DNA of 64,000 bases, taken from contig JAEUVZ010000032.1 of the NCBI GenBank assembly GCA_016786665.1, positions 64,001 to 128,000 on the forward strand. The letters are read 5' to 3'. The notes under the pieces were generated by a model. That model did not search any database. It was not told the origin of the DNA and saw nothing but the letters and a program-made list of their open reading frames with translations. This document shows, one piece after another, positions 1 through 7,454 of this stretch. The DNA comes from Flavipsychrobacter sp. (lineage in GTDB: Bacteria > Bacteroidota > Bacteroidia > Chitinophagales > Chitinophagaceae). Numbering within the stretch: the first letter of the stretch is position 1; each line of letters starts with the position of its first letter. Both the position numbers and the translations under genes were made by a program.

Positions 1-700
1 TTTTCAGCTCCCGTACATTTCCCGGCCAGGGATAGTTGACCAGCAGCTGTTGTGCGCCAGCGTCCAGCTGTACGGAAGTGGTTTTGTAGCGTTCGGAGAA
101 ATCGGAAGCGAACTTGCGGAACAGCAGGGGGATGTCTTCTTTGCGGTCGCGCAGGGCGGGTACCCTTATGGGCACGGTGCTGAGGCGATAGTAAAGGTCT
201 TCGCGGAACTTGCCATTCTGGGTGTGTTCCAGCAGGTCGCGGTTAGTGGCTGCTATCACGCGAACGTCGGTCTTCTGCACTTTAGACGAGCCCACCCGGA
301 TAAATTCACCCGTCTCCAGTACCCGCAGCAGGCGGGCCTGTGTGCCCAGGGGCATTTCGCCAATCTCATCCAGGAAAATGGTACCTCCGTTGACGGTTTC
401 AAAATAGCCCTTCCGGCTATCGACAGCGCCCGTAAAGGAGCCTTTCTCGTGCCCGAAGAGTTCTGAATCGATAGTGCCCTCGGGTATGGCACCGCAGTTA
501 ACGGCTATAAAGGAGTTGTGCTTCCTGGCGGAGAGCGCATGTATAATATTGGAAAAGGCTTCCTTACCTACGCCGCTTTCGCCGGCAATGAGTACGGAGA
601 GGTCGGTATTGGCTACCTGCGCGGCCGTGTTCAGGGCATGGTTCAGTGCGGGTGCGTTCCCGATGATGCCAAACCTGTTCTTAATGCTCTGTATATCCAT
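1..700 (-). CDS. Sigma-54-dependent transcriptional activator (AAA+), C-terminus cut by the window edge
   Basis: The 233 visible residues form the AAA+ domain of a bacterial enhancer-binding protein, which uses ATP hydrolysis to open sigma-54 RNA polymerase promoters. Walker A (GESGVGKE) lies at about residues 40-47, the sigma-54 contact loop at 87-92 reads GSFTGA instead of the usual GAFTGA, and Walker B (GGTIFLDEI) is at 105-113. The protein starts directly with the AAA+ domain, so there is no receiver or GAF domain. Any Fis-type DNA-binding domain would lie beyond the window start. It reads in the same direction as miaB, 175 nt downstream of it. In many Bacteroidota a regulator of this kind follows miaB and precedes an LptE-like gene; this placement is from family knowledge, as the next gene is not visible. 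Confidence 0.9.
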   Translation of the reverse strand, partial: MDIQSIKNRFGIIGNAPALNHALNTAAQVANTDLSVLIAGESGVGKEAFSNIIHALSARKHNSFIAVNCGAIPEGTIDSELFGHEKGSFTGAVDSRKGYFETVNGGTIFLDEIGEMPLGTQARLLRVLETGEFIRVGSSKVQKTDVRVIAATNRDLLEHTQNGKFREDLYYRLSTVPIRVPALRDRKEDIPLLFRKFASDFSERYKTTSVQLDAGAQQLLVNYPWPGNVRELK

Positions 701-875
701 TGTTCTCTTCTAATATTAAACTGACTTCTTTAGCCAATTCAGGTAAGTATTTCTTACAGATGATCCAAACTGGCGGAGCCCAATGATTTTCTTCTTATTG
801 GAAATAGTAAGGTCTTTGTTTTGTGCAATCATCGTGTACAGACCTTCTATTCTCTTTTACATGGTAAAAGATGTT

Positions 876-2300
876 TTATATCATTTCTCCAATCAGCGTA
901 GCCGAAGTAGCGCTGTTTATTTTCACCTGTACATAATCTCCCTTTTTCAGGTCTTGAGTGCCTTTGGGGAAAACCACCATTTTGTTCTGGCTGTTGCGTC
1001 CACACCAATCCGCGTCACTGCGGCGGCTGTCGCCTTCTATCAGTACCTCAAAGGTTTTCCCTATGTCGTTCTTATAGCTTTCCAGCGAGTGGCCATTTTG
1101 CAGGCGTATTATTTCTTCCAGACGGCGTTTTTTCACATTTTCGGGTACATCGTCGGTAAAGCGCCGCGCCGCCAGGGTGCCCGGCCGCTCGCTGTACGAG
1201 AACATGTAGGCCATATCGAACCGGCACAGTTCCATAAGGCTCAGCGTGTCGGCGTGCTCTTCTTCGGTCTCGGTGCAGAAGCCCGATATCACATCGGTGC
1301 TCAGGCCGCAGTCGGGCATTATCTCGCGTATGCGCTGCACTTTGCTCAGGTACCACTCGCGGGTGTAGGTACGGTTCATCGCCTGCAGTACGCGGGTGTT
1401 CCCGCTTTGTACCGGCAGGTGTATGTACCGGCAGATATTGTGGTAAGCCGCCATGGTATGCAGCACGTCATCGGTTATATCTTTAGGATGAGATGTGCTG
1501 AAGCGCACTCTCAGCAGGGGCGATACCTGCGCTACCATTTCCAGCAGGCGGGCGAAGGTTACGGCTTCATTTGCCGCCGTGGTGGCCAGGGGGCTGTAGT
1601 GGTAGCTATCCACATTCTGGCCCAGCAGGGTCACCTCGCGGAAGCCCCGCTCAAACAGGTCGCGACACTCGTTTACAATGCTGGCGGCATCACGGCTGCG
1701 CTCGCGGCCCCGGGTAAAGGGCACTACGCAGAACGAGCACATATTGTTGCAGCCCCGCATAATGCTTACAAAGGCGGTAACACCATTGCTGTCCAGCCGC
1801 ACCGGGGCAATGTCGGCATAGGTTTCTTCCCGGCTCAGCAGCACGTTCACGGTCTTCTGGCCGCCTTCGGCTTCCGTAATGAGGCCAGGCAGGCTGCGGT
1901 AGGCATCGGGCCCCACTACTATATCCACCAGCTTTTCTTCTTCCAGGAACTTGGCCTTCAGGCGCTCGGCCATGCAGCCCAGTACGCCTATCAGCATGCC
2001 GGGGCGCTGCTCTTTTATTTTACGGAAAGCCTGGAGGCGGTTCCGTACGGTTTGCTCGGCCTTCTCGCGTATGGAGCAGGTATTAATCAGCACCAGGCTG
2101 GCATCTTCATAGTTCCGGGTAGCCCCGAAGCCCTCTTCCTGGAGGATGGATGCCACAATTTCGCTATCGCTGAAGTTCATCTGGCAGCCGTAGCTTTCTA
2201 TATAAAATTTTTTAGAATATTGGTTCGGGTCTTCGGCAAATGGAGCGAATGCTTCCCCTTGTTTCGACTCGTCCACTACTTTTTGCAGGATTTCTGCCAT
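876..2300 (-). CDS. miaB: tRNA-2-methylthio-N6-dimethylallyladenosine synthase MiaB
   Basis: A radical-SAM methylthiotransferase that adds the 2-methylthio group to i6A37 in tRNAs reading U-starting codons. The 474-aa protein has the full family layout. The N-terminal UPF0004 domain carries cysteines at about 39, 75 and 109, which bind the auxiliary [4Fe-4S] cluster. The radical-SAM motif CNNMCSFC is at 184-191, and a C-terminal TRAM RNA-binding domain ends at the stop. The length fits Bacteroidota MiaB. A TACCTTCG sequence at 2321-2328 on this strand resembles a -7 box but has no clear -33 partner. The sigma-54 activator follows in the same direction. Confidence 0.96.
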   Translation of the reverse strand: MAEILQKVVDESKQGEAFAPFAEDPNQYSKKFYIESYGCQMNFSDSEIVASILQEEGFGATRNYEDASLVLINTCSIREKAEQTVRNRLQAFRKIKEQRPGMLIGVLGCMAERLKAKFLEEEKLVDIVVGPDAYRSLPGLITEAEGGQKTVNVLLSREETYADIAPVRLDSNGVTAFVSIMRGCNNMCSFCVVPFTRGRERSRDAASIVNECRDLFERGFREVTLLGQNVDSYHYSPLATTAANEAVTFARLLEMVAQVSPLLRVRFSTSHPKDITDDVLHTMAAYHNICRYIHLPVQSGNTRVLQAMNRTYTREWYLSKVQRIREIMPDCGLSTDVISGFCTETEEEHADTLSLMELCRFDMAYMFSYSERPGTLAARRFTDDVPENVKKRRLEEIIRLQNGHSLESYKNDIGKTFEVLIEGDSRRSDADWCGRNSQNKMVVFPKGTQDLKKGDYVQVKINSATSATLIGEMI

Positions 2301-2387
2301 AATTTCCGATTCTGTGTGTGCGAAGGTACGGATAATTACAAAGTGGGGGCGTTAAAAATGGCTATGAGCCTATATATAACGGTGAAA

Positions 2388-2404
2388 ACCGCCCTCGGGG
2401 CGGT
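2388..2404 (-). terminator. Probable intrinsic terminator after the LolA-like gene
   Basis: On the minus strand a 7-bp GC-rich stem (ACCGCCC/GGGCGGT) with a 3-nt loop is followed by TTTTC. It lies about 58 nt beyond the stop of the gene at 2462-3226 and upstream of miaB, so it would separate the two transcription units. The T-tract is short, so efficiency is uncertain. Confidence 0.55.
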
Positions 2405-2461
2405 GAGTGGACAAAAGGACATCCCTGGGCTCTATCGCCAACCCAAGTTCCGGGAAGCCAG

Positions 2462-3226
2462 CTACTCAAACTCCTTGTCGGGAATACTCTTGTTTACTTC
2501 GGCAACTTTAAGCGTGGAAACGACCTCCTGTGTGCCTACCACCTGGCGCACTATCCCGGGAATCTTGTATCCGCCGGAACCTTCCACTTCCCGGTACCCC
2601 CGGTAAGAGGTGGTAGTGGGCAGGGCGCCCTGTGGTGTGTTCTCGTTGCCCGACTTACGCACCAGGAAACCATTTGCGGCGTTGTAATACTGGTGGGTCA
2701 CTTTGCCGGTTGCATCCTTTTCTTCTATTACATAGGTAAGGGCGGAGTCTACGATTTCTGTTCCTTTCAACTCGCGGGTGATGCCATATTTCTCGGGGTG
2801 CAGTTTGGCCAGCAGGTCGGCCTCGCCCAGGGTTCCGGTGAGTTCCTGTGGCGACAGGTCTTTTTTCATCCCCTGGTATTCCTGGTATCCCTTGTCCTTA
2901 TTTACCACCACTTTCTGGAAAACCATACCCATCCCTTCTATGGTGATTTTCAGTTTGTCGGGCGTTTTGCGGGTCTCGGTAATAACAATAGGTACTTGCT
3001 GCACTATGGCTGAACGTTCTATTTTCAGGTCGCTTATTTTTTTTATCACCTCTTCGCCGCCTATCGCCGCTATGTATTTCTTTATCACATCCTCGGCCGT
3101 CACGGTCTTTTGGGTCACCTGTATCTCTTTTTTAGGAGCGGCGGCAACGCTGTCCACTGACTGTGCTGCGGCTAATGCCGGCAGGGCGATGGTGGCGAGC
3201 AGAAACAGGCAAAAGTTTTTCATCAT
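2462..3226 (-). CDS. Exported LolA/LolB-like protein (outer-membrane lipoprotein-sorting type fold)
   Basis: A 254-aa protein with a clear signal peptide (basic start, hydrophobic core, ALAAAQS cleavage region near residue 22). The mature part looks like the LolA/LppX-type half-barrel proteins common in Bacteroidota. It has an N-terminal helix with the pattern AEDVIKKYIAAIGGEE, then beta strands in which alternate residues are hydrophobic, and a C-terminal stretch ending SIPDKEFE. That ending, close to I.D..F, is typical of these proteins. It probably binds a lipid or lipoprotein in the periplasm, but the substrate cannot be deduced. The fold assignment rests on pattern only. Confidence 0.65.
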   Translation of the reverse strand: MMKNFCLFLLATIALPALAAAQSVDSVAAAPKKEIQVTQKTVTAEDVIKKYIAAIGGEEVIKKISDLKIERSAIVQQVPIVITETRKTPDKLKITIEGMGMVFQKVVVNKDKGYQEYQGMKKDLSPQELTGTLGEADLLAKLHPEKYGITRELKGTEIVDSALTYVIEEKDATGKVTHQYYNAANGFLVRKSGNENTPQGALPTTTSYRGYREVEGSGGYKIPGIVRQVVGTQEVVSTLKVAEVNKSIPDKEFE

Positions 3227-3315
3227 CTAGTATATGAACCGTAAAAATAGGATAAACGCAATTTTAATGCCCGTATTTGTTGAAAAACGGTTACAGTTGT
3301 GATATTTGCAGCCAA

Positions 3316-3978
3316 ATGGGTAATATGATCAATACAGTGCTTTACGATATGGATGGCCTTTTGCTGGATACCGAGCCGCTGTGGGGGGAGAGCATGCTGC
3401 GTGTAGCGCAAAAGCACGGGATACCTATCACCGGGCAGAAGTTTAAGGAAACAACAGGCTTGCGCATATACGAGGTGACAGAGTATTGGGCGGTAAAGTA
3501 CCCGTGGCAGGGCGCGGGCCATATAGACGTAGCCGAGGAGATACTGGATGATATAATAGAGGCCTCTAAAAAGGCAGGCAGGGTGCTGCCGGGTGTGCTG
3601 CAATCGCTGGAACTGTTTAAGAAGAATGGTTTTAAAGTAGGGCTGGCCTCCTCCTCGCCCGCACGCATGATACAGGCGCTGGTAGAACATTTTGACATCA
3701 AGCACTACTTCGACGAAATAACCTCGGCCGATGTGGTTTCTTTAGGCAAGCCGCATCCCGGTGTCTTCATGCACTGTGCGGAAGCCCTGGGTTCGCGGCC
3801 GATAGAGTGCGTGGTGCTGGAAGATTCGGTGAATGGATGCATATCGGGCAAGGCCGCACGGATGAAAGTAATCGCCGTTCCTGATGAACTGCATTTTGAC
3901 GACCCCCGCTTTTCCATAGCCGATGCTAAATTGCGGAGTTTGGAAGATTTGGATATGGATGTGATTGGGAGGTTGTGA
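3316..3978 (+). CDS. HAD-superfamily sugar phosphatase (HxpB/YniC-like, beta-phosphoglucomutase subfamily)
   Basis: A soluble phosphatase of HAD subfamily IA acting on hexose or hexitol phosphates. The nucleophile motif DMDGLLLDTEPLW lies at residues 11-23 and closely matches the E. coli YniC (HxpB) class. Motif II is in LASSSP, the motif III lysine is in GKPHP, and motif IV is in LEDSVNG. The helical cap lies between motifs I and II. The start at 3316 gives 220 aa; an in-frame ATG also exists at 3325. An upstream start at 3277 would add a 13-residue tail unlike the family. A weak -7-like element (GATATTTGCAGCC) lies just before the start. The exact substrate is not known. Confidence 0.87.
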   Translation: MGNMINTVLYDMDGLLLDTEPLWGESMLRVAQKHGIPITGQKFKETTGLRIYEVTEYWAVKYPWQGAGHIDVAEEILDDIIEASKKAGRVLPGVLQSLELFKKNGFKVGLASSSPARMIQALVEHFDIKHYFDEITSADVVSLGKPHPGVFMHCAEALGSRPIECVVLEDSVNGCISGKAARMKVIAVPDELHFDDPRFSIADAKLRSLEDLDMDVIGRL

Positions 3979-4039
3979 GTTGATGTTGTCTATTTGTGTG
4001 TATCTATAGGGTTAAGACTTATCAATAATCATTTTTTTT

Positions 4040-4075
4040 GTTCCCATTTTGGGAACTTTTTATTACATTTGTAAT
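4040..4075 (+). promoter_or_regulatory. higBA promoter with operator palindrome between the -33 and -7 elements
   Basis: A perfect inverted repeat GTTCCC-N5-GGGAAC (4040-4056) is followed by a TACATTTG -7 box (4064-4071). A T-rich stretch ending in TTG (4038-4040) is the likely -33 element, at a spacing of 23 nt. The -7 box itself lies in a second inverted repeat, ATTACA-TT-TGTAAT (4062-4075). HigA-type antitoxins usually bind palindromes overlapping their own promoter, so autorepression is expected. The transcription start would fall almost on the higB ATG at 4078, so the message may be leaderless. Confidence 0.75.
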
Positions 4076-4077
4076 GA

Positions 4078-4380
4078 ATGCGTGTACTAGCAAAGGGGAC
4101 ATTGCGGGCTTTTTGGGAAAAGAAGCAATTTAAAGACTCTGAGCAACCGCTTAAAGCATGGTATAAGGTAATTAGCGATAGGAGCTGGGCGGATCCGCAT
4201 GAGATTATTGGTTATTTTAAGGATGCGGACCAGGTAGGTAATGGAAGGATTGTATTTAATGTATGTGGTAACAGATACCGTCTAATAGTAGCATTCCGAT
4301 ACGATATTCAGATAGGGTATATACGTTTTTTAGGTACCCATAAGCAGTACGATAAAATAGAGGATATCAAAAATATTTAG
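4078..4380 (+). CDS. higB: HigB-family mRNA interferase toxin
   Basis: A 100-aa basic protein of the HigB_toxin family (RelE-like fold). Members cleave mRNA, usually on the ribosome. The N-terminus MRVLAKGTLRAFWEK and the C-terminal part RYRLIVAF...GYIRFLGTHKQYDKI are characteristic of this family: the central strands end in RFLGTH and are followed by a short helix. The toxin gene comes first and the antitoxin starts 18 nt after its stop, which is the usual higBA order. Base composition is lower in GC than in the flanking genes, compatible with horizontal acquisition. The frame is intact, so the toxin is presumably functional. Confidence 0.9.
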   Translation: MRVLAKGTLRAFWEKKQFKDSEQPLKAWYKVISDRSWADPHEIIGYFKDADQVGNGRIVFNVCGNRYRLIVAFRYDIQIGYIRFLGTHKQYDKIEDIKNI

Positions 4381-4398
4381 GATAAACATAAAGCAGTG

Positions 4399-4764
4399 AT
4401 GAAGAAACCGGGAATAGAAATCAGGCCGATAAGGAGCAAGAAGGACTATAATGCAGCACTGAGGCAGATAGAAGCTTTGTGGGATTCGCCGCCTAAATCA
4501 GTAGAGGCTGAGGCGCTGGAAGTTTTGTCTATTCTGGTTGATGAATATGAGAATAAACATTTTCCCATAGAAGCGCCGGATCCTATAGAAGCGATAAAAT
4601 ATAGAATGGAGCAGCTGAGCCTGACACAGCAGGACCTCGCAAAGTACCTTGGCGGGAAGAGCCGGGTCTCAGAAGTGTTAAACCGGAAACGCCCACTAAC
4701 CTTAAAAATGATTAAAGCGCTCTATCAGCATCTGCACATCCCTGCAGAAGCCCTGATAGCTTAG
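4399..4764 (+). CDS. higA: HigA-family antitoxin with XRE-type helix-turn-helix
   Basis: A 121-aa partner of the preceding toxin. The N-terminal half (EIRPIRSKKDYNAALRQIEALW) is the typical HigA segment that wraps the toxin. The C-terminal half (about 70-121) is a helix-turn-helix containing LTQQDLAKYLGGKSRVSEVLNRKR. It should neutralise HigB and repress the operon through the palindrome at 4040-4056. An in-frame GTG at 4396 precedes the ATG at 4399; the ATG is preferred. Its stop codon overlaps the stop of the convergent anti-sigma gene at 4761-4764. Confidence 0.92.
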   Translation: MKKPGIEIRPIRSKKDYNAALRQIEALWDSPPKSVEAEALEVLSILVDEYENKHFPIEAPDPIEAIKYRMEQLSLTQQDLAKYLGGKSRVSEVLNRKRPLTLKMIKALYQHLHIPAEALIA

Positions 4765-5249
4765 TTTTCCAGTACTCTTTTTCTCTTTCTGCGCAGTAGT
4801 GTGTCGGCAATCAGTACACATACCAAAGCATGCGCCATAATAATGTAGGTGATGTAGCCACCGGATGAGAACCGGCTTTGGCTGAAAAGCCCGTTGGGAA
4901 CTTTTTCCGGCCAATCTACCCTCATCAATGCATAGGTGATGGCGCTACCCAGCAGCAATGCCATTACTGACGCAATGCTCCGTACCACCCATTTATTAAT
5001 GTACGTGTTGGCCGGCGTGGCCAGGGAGTTTTTTGCTATCTGCTCCATAACATTCCGGGTAAAGCGCATCGACGGATGACCTGGTTCTATCCGTTCCATT
5101 TCCGAGTGAAATGCCATCAGCACGGTATATTGCTGTTTCCAGGCATCGTCGGTTGCAATAAGCTGGCTGATACGTTCCCGCGCCGCGCTATCGCATACAC
5201 CATCTATGTACTCCCACAATTGTACCTCTATGTCTTCAGCGCTATGCAT
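4761..5249 (-). CDS. Membrane anti-sigma factor candidate, partner of the adjacent ECF sigma factor
   Basis: A 162-aa protein encoded 14 nt after the ECF sigma gene in the same operon. The first 70-80 residues are soluble and start with a short helix (DIEVQLWEYIDGVCD) like that of cytoplasmic anti-sigma domains. No complete zinc-binding HxxxCxxC motif is present. Two hydrophobic segments follow (SIASVMALLLGSAITYAL at about 91-108, and one at about 132-150), ending in the basic stop-transfer RRKRKR. The role as anti-sigma factor is inferred from gene order and layout. Its stop codon overlaps that of higA on the opposite strand. Confidence 0.7.
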   Translation of the reverse strand: MHSAEDIEVQLWEYIDGVCDSAARERISQLIATDDAWKQQYTVLMAFHSEMERIEPGHPSMRFTRNVMEQIAKNSLATPANTYINKWVVRSIASVMALLLGSAITYALMRVDWPEKVPNGLFSQSRFSSGGYITYIIMAHALVCVLIADTLLRRKRKRVLEN

Positions 5250-5263
5250 ATCTTAACTGTAAT

Positions 5264-5812
5264 TTACAGATGTTTTAATTCTTCTTTGTACTCTGCCTCC
5301 AGTATTTCCTTCAGCTTTTGCCGGGCGCGGAACAACCGCACTTTTACATTGCTTTGGCTTAGCCCAAGTATCTGCCCCGTTTCTTCTATGCTTTGCTCGG
5401 CCAGGTAAAACAGGGTGATGATTTGCGCGTCAGTTTCGGGTAGCTGCTTTATGGCCTGCTGTATCACGTTCTTGCTGTGTTTGCGATCCTCCGGGGCAGC
5501 TACCTGTTCGTGGTGTTCTTCCAGCGTTACGATCGCTTCTTTCTTCTTCCGCTTATGCGACCGGCATGTGTTGTGCGTGATGGTATAGAGCCAGGTACTG
5601 AATTTGCTCTCTCCACGAAAGTGGCTAAGCGAGCGGTAGGCTTTCACAAACACATCCTGAGCCAGTTCTTCTGCTTCTTCGCGGTTATCTACAAACCGCA
5701 GGGTAATGGTAAATACAAAATGCTGATACCGCTCTACCAGTATGGCAAAGGCTTGCTGCTGCCCGGCCAACACCTGCCTGATGATATCAGAATCCTGTGA
5801 TTGTTTCTGCAT
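5264..5812 (-). CDS. ECF-subfamily RNA polymerase sigma factor (sigma-70 family)
   Basis: A 182-aa extracytoplasmic-function sigma factor. Region 2 (about 23-92) contains the core-binding and -10-melting segments, with DNREEAEELAQDVFVKAYRSL and FSTWLYTITHN as landmarks. Region 4 (about 118-172) carries the -35-binding helix-turn-helix (SIEETGQILGLSQSNVKVRLFRARQKL). Regions 1 and 3 are absent, as expected. An ECF-type promoter (TGTAACC-N16-CGTC) lies directly upstream on this strand at 5823-5851, and a similar one faces the divergent gene at 5977. This indicates autoregulation and at least one linked target. The anti-sigma candidate follows in the same operon. Confidence 0.94.
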   Translation of the reverse strand: MQKQSQDSDIIRQVLAGQQQAFAILVERYQHFVFTITLRFVDNREEAEELAQDVFVKAYRSLSHFRGESKFSTWLYTITHNTCRSHKRKKKEAIVTLEEHHEQVAAPEDRKHSKNVIQQAIKQLPETDAQIITLFYLAEQSIEETGQILGLSQSNVKVRLFRARQKLKEILEAEYKEELKHL

Positions 5813-5822
5813 TTCCTTCTAC

Positions 5823-5851
5823 TAGACGCCCCATCCTAAATATAGGTTACA
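5823..5851 (-). promoter_or_regulatory. ECF-type promoter upstream of the sigma factor gene
   Basis: On the minus strand, TGTAACC (revcomp of 5845-5851), exactly 16 nt, then CGTCTA (revcomp of 5823-5828). The CGTC ends about 12 nt from the sigma gene ATG at 5812. The -35 AAC core and -10 CGTC are typical of ECF promoters in general. The same arrangement appears on the plus strand 48 nt away. Confidence 0.72.
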
Positions 5852-5898
5852 TACCCCAAACTGCTCCCTCCTCATTTAAGAGACGGCCGGGGTGGGGT

Positions 5899-5927
5899 TG
5901 TAACCTTTTTGTTGCGGGCGTCGTCAT
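5899..5927 (+). promoter_or_regulatory. ECF-type promoter upstream of the DUF6249 gene
   Basis: TGTAACC at 5899-5905, exactly 16 nt, then CGTCAT at 5922-5927, leaving about 50 nt before the ATG at 5977. Bases and spacing match the element in front of the sigma factor gene, which supports use of one sigma factor for both transcripts. Confidence 0.72.
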
Positions 5928-5976
5928 AGTTGGTAACCGATGATAATGTCGGGCAGCTTTTAAAAACGAACTACGT

Positions 5977-6387
5977 ATGGGGCCGGAAGAAATAATTATA
6001 CCCGTGGTGGCTATTACCAGCATCTGCATCACGCTTTTTGGATTGTATTATCTGCGCAATAAAGAGAATATGGCGCTGATAGAAAGAGGCATTAATCCCA
6101 GGAGCGCCTCTCCCGATGAACCGCGGCGTTTTTCAGCGCTAAAGTATGGGCTTATGTTCGTAGGTGGGGGGCTGGGGCTGGCAGTCGCTTTCCTGGTAGA
6201 GCGGGCCCTGGCCAAAGTATCCATAGAAAAGTATCCCGAAGAGTTGGCTAACGGGCAGGTGTTTGAAAGGACCGTCACCCGGACGGAAGATTTCCCACAG
6301 TTATACTTTGCTTTTATTATACTGGGGGCGGGCCTGGGTTTGGTAACGGCCTACCTGTTGCTGCGCAACGCCACAAAAGACAGATAG
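5977..6387 (+). CDS. DUF6249-like small inner-membrane protein, probable ECF sigma target
   Basis: A 136-aa membrane protein with three hydrophobic segments at about 6-25, 56-72 and 108-127. The soluble stretch after the first segment, RNKENMALIERGINPR, is a recognisable feature of the DUF6249 family found beside ECF sigma genes in Bacteroidota. The biochemical function is unknown. It is divergent from the ECF sigma/anti-sigma pair and shares a matching ECF-type promoter, so it is probably induced with them, perhaps in envelope stress. Start chosen at the first ATG; no competing start fits the first membrane helix. Confidence 0.72.
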   Translation: MGPEEIIIPVVAITSICITLFGLYYLRNKENMALIERGINPRSASPDEPRRFSALKYGLMFVGGGLGLAVAFLVERALAKVSIEKYPEELANGQVFERTVTRTEDFPQLYFAFIILGAGLGLVTAYLLLRNATKDR

Positions 6388-6415
6388 CAGCAATGCCCCG
6401 CAACCGGGGCATTGC

Positions 6416-6976
6416 TTATGGTTTCAGTTCATTATCCGTAAAGTGCCGGATGCCTTTCTCCTGCGCAAATTTCCCGGCATTGTATTCCTCCGATTTATTG
6501 CGGGGGATGGACAGGCTCTCCCAGCTTTCGCCTTTCAGCATTTTGGCTATGTACACTATCTGGCCTACATGGTAGGGGTAATGTGCCAGTTGCCGGCTAA
6601 TGGCTTCCAGCACGGTGTGCCCTTCGTTGCGGATGTATATAATGGTATTCAGCTGGTCATCGGTAATGCTTTCCAATGCATTCATCAGGCATTGCCAGCC
6701 CTCTTCCCACAGTTGGAGAACAGCATCCCTGCCCGTGATGTCGTTATCAAATTCCGCATCTCGCTGCCGGTTCGGTTTTTCCCCGTCAGTGGTCAGGAAG
6801 TCGGTCCAGCGGCTGAGCATATTGCCGTGCAGGTGTTTTACAATGGCCGAAATGCTCATGCTTTCCGCATTGGGCAGCCAGTTGAGTTGTTCTTCACTTA
6901 CCTGTGCCATCGCTTTATCGCCCAGGCTTTTGTAGTAGAGAAACTGTCGTTTCGCGCTTTTTAAGTATGCTATCAT
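6416..6976 (-). CDS. DinB-like metal-binding protein (DUF1572 type)
   Basis: A 186-aa protein of the DinB/YfiT four-helix-bundle superfamily. Likely metal ligands are histidines at about 48 or 50 (IVKHLHGN), 132 and 136 (QLAHYPYHVGQI), the pattern of three spaced histidines seen in these proteins. Some relatives are thiol- or bacillithiol-dependent transferases, but the substrate here cannot be inferred. It is the last gene of a four-gene operon: its ATG lies 4 nt after the GNAT stop. The link to the amino-acid genes upstream may be incidental. Confidence 0.8.
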   Translation of the reverse strand: MIAYLKSAKRQFLYYKSLGDKAMAQVSEEQLNWLPNAESMSISAIVKHLHGNMLSRWTDFLTTDGEKPNRQRDAEFDNDITGRDAVLQLWEEGWQCLMNALESITDDQLNTIIYIRNEGHTVLEAISRQLAHYPYHVGQIVYIAKMLKGESWESLSIPRNKSEEYNAGKFAQEKGIRHFTDNELKP

Positions 6977-6980
6977 AATA

Positions 6981-7445
6981 TTACCGGCAGGGGTTGTTTA
7001 CATCGCCATAAATATCCGGGCGGGAAATGAACAGGATGCGCTCCGGGTGCTCGTGTTGCCGGAACCCGAACGGCTCATAGAGGCCGTGTGCATCCAGTGT
7101 GCCCAGCGAAATGTTCCGCAGCTTTTTTACAAAGTCTATGTCCATCAGCACGCTCATCATTTTTTTACTCAGTCCTTTGCCCCGGTGGGCTTCCAGCACA
7201 TACACGTCTGCCAGGTGGCCAAATGTGGCATAGTCGGTAACCAGGCGGCCATAGCCTACCTGCTCGCCCCCGTGCAGTATCCCGATGACAAAAGAGTGGT
7301 CGAACGCCCGCTTTACCACTTCGTATGAAATCTGCTTCGACCAGTAAGACTCCGTGGTGAGCCATTGGTGCGCAGCTTCCGCACTCAGCCGGCTACGGTC
7401 GGTAGTAATAACATAGTCGTGAAAAGGAATGTTTATTGGTTCCAT
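6981..7445 (-). CDS. GNAT-family N-acetyltransferase
   Basis: A 154-aa single-domain acetyltransferase using acetyl-CoA. The coenzyme-A pyrophosphate loop is EAHRGKGLSKKMM at about 102-114, after the strand DYATFGHLADVYVL. The C-terminal part (LGTLDAHGLYEPFGF) has the usual YxxxGF end that positions the substrate. The acceptor is unknown. It lies 9 nt after ilvE and 4 nt before the DinB-like gene, so it is almost certainly co-transcribed with them. Confidence 0.88.
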   Translation of the reverse strand: MEPINIPFHDYVITTDRSRLSAEAAHQWLTTESYWSKQISYEVVKRAFDHSFVIGILHGGEQVGYGRLVTDYATFGHLADVYVLEAHRGKGLSKKMMSVLMDIDFVKKLRNISLGTLDAHGLYEPFGFRQHEHPERILFISRPDIYGDVNNPCR

Positions 7446-7454
7446 ATGGGTGAG

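Noticed and set aside
783-2606. Long open frame (607 codons) on the plus strand antisense to miaB
   Set aside because: Shadow of the miaB gene; composition biased to Tyr/His/Gln, no family pattern, and miaB has complete motifs.
4761-4764. Overlapping stop codons of convergent genes, seen also at 16141-16144
   Set aside because: Common in compact genomes; two instances are not evidence of a mechanism.
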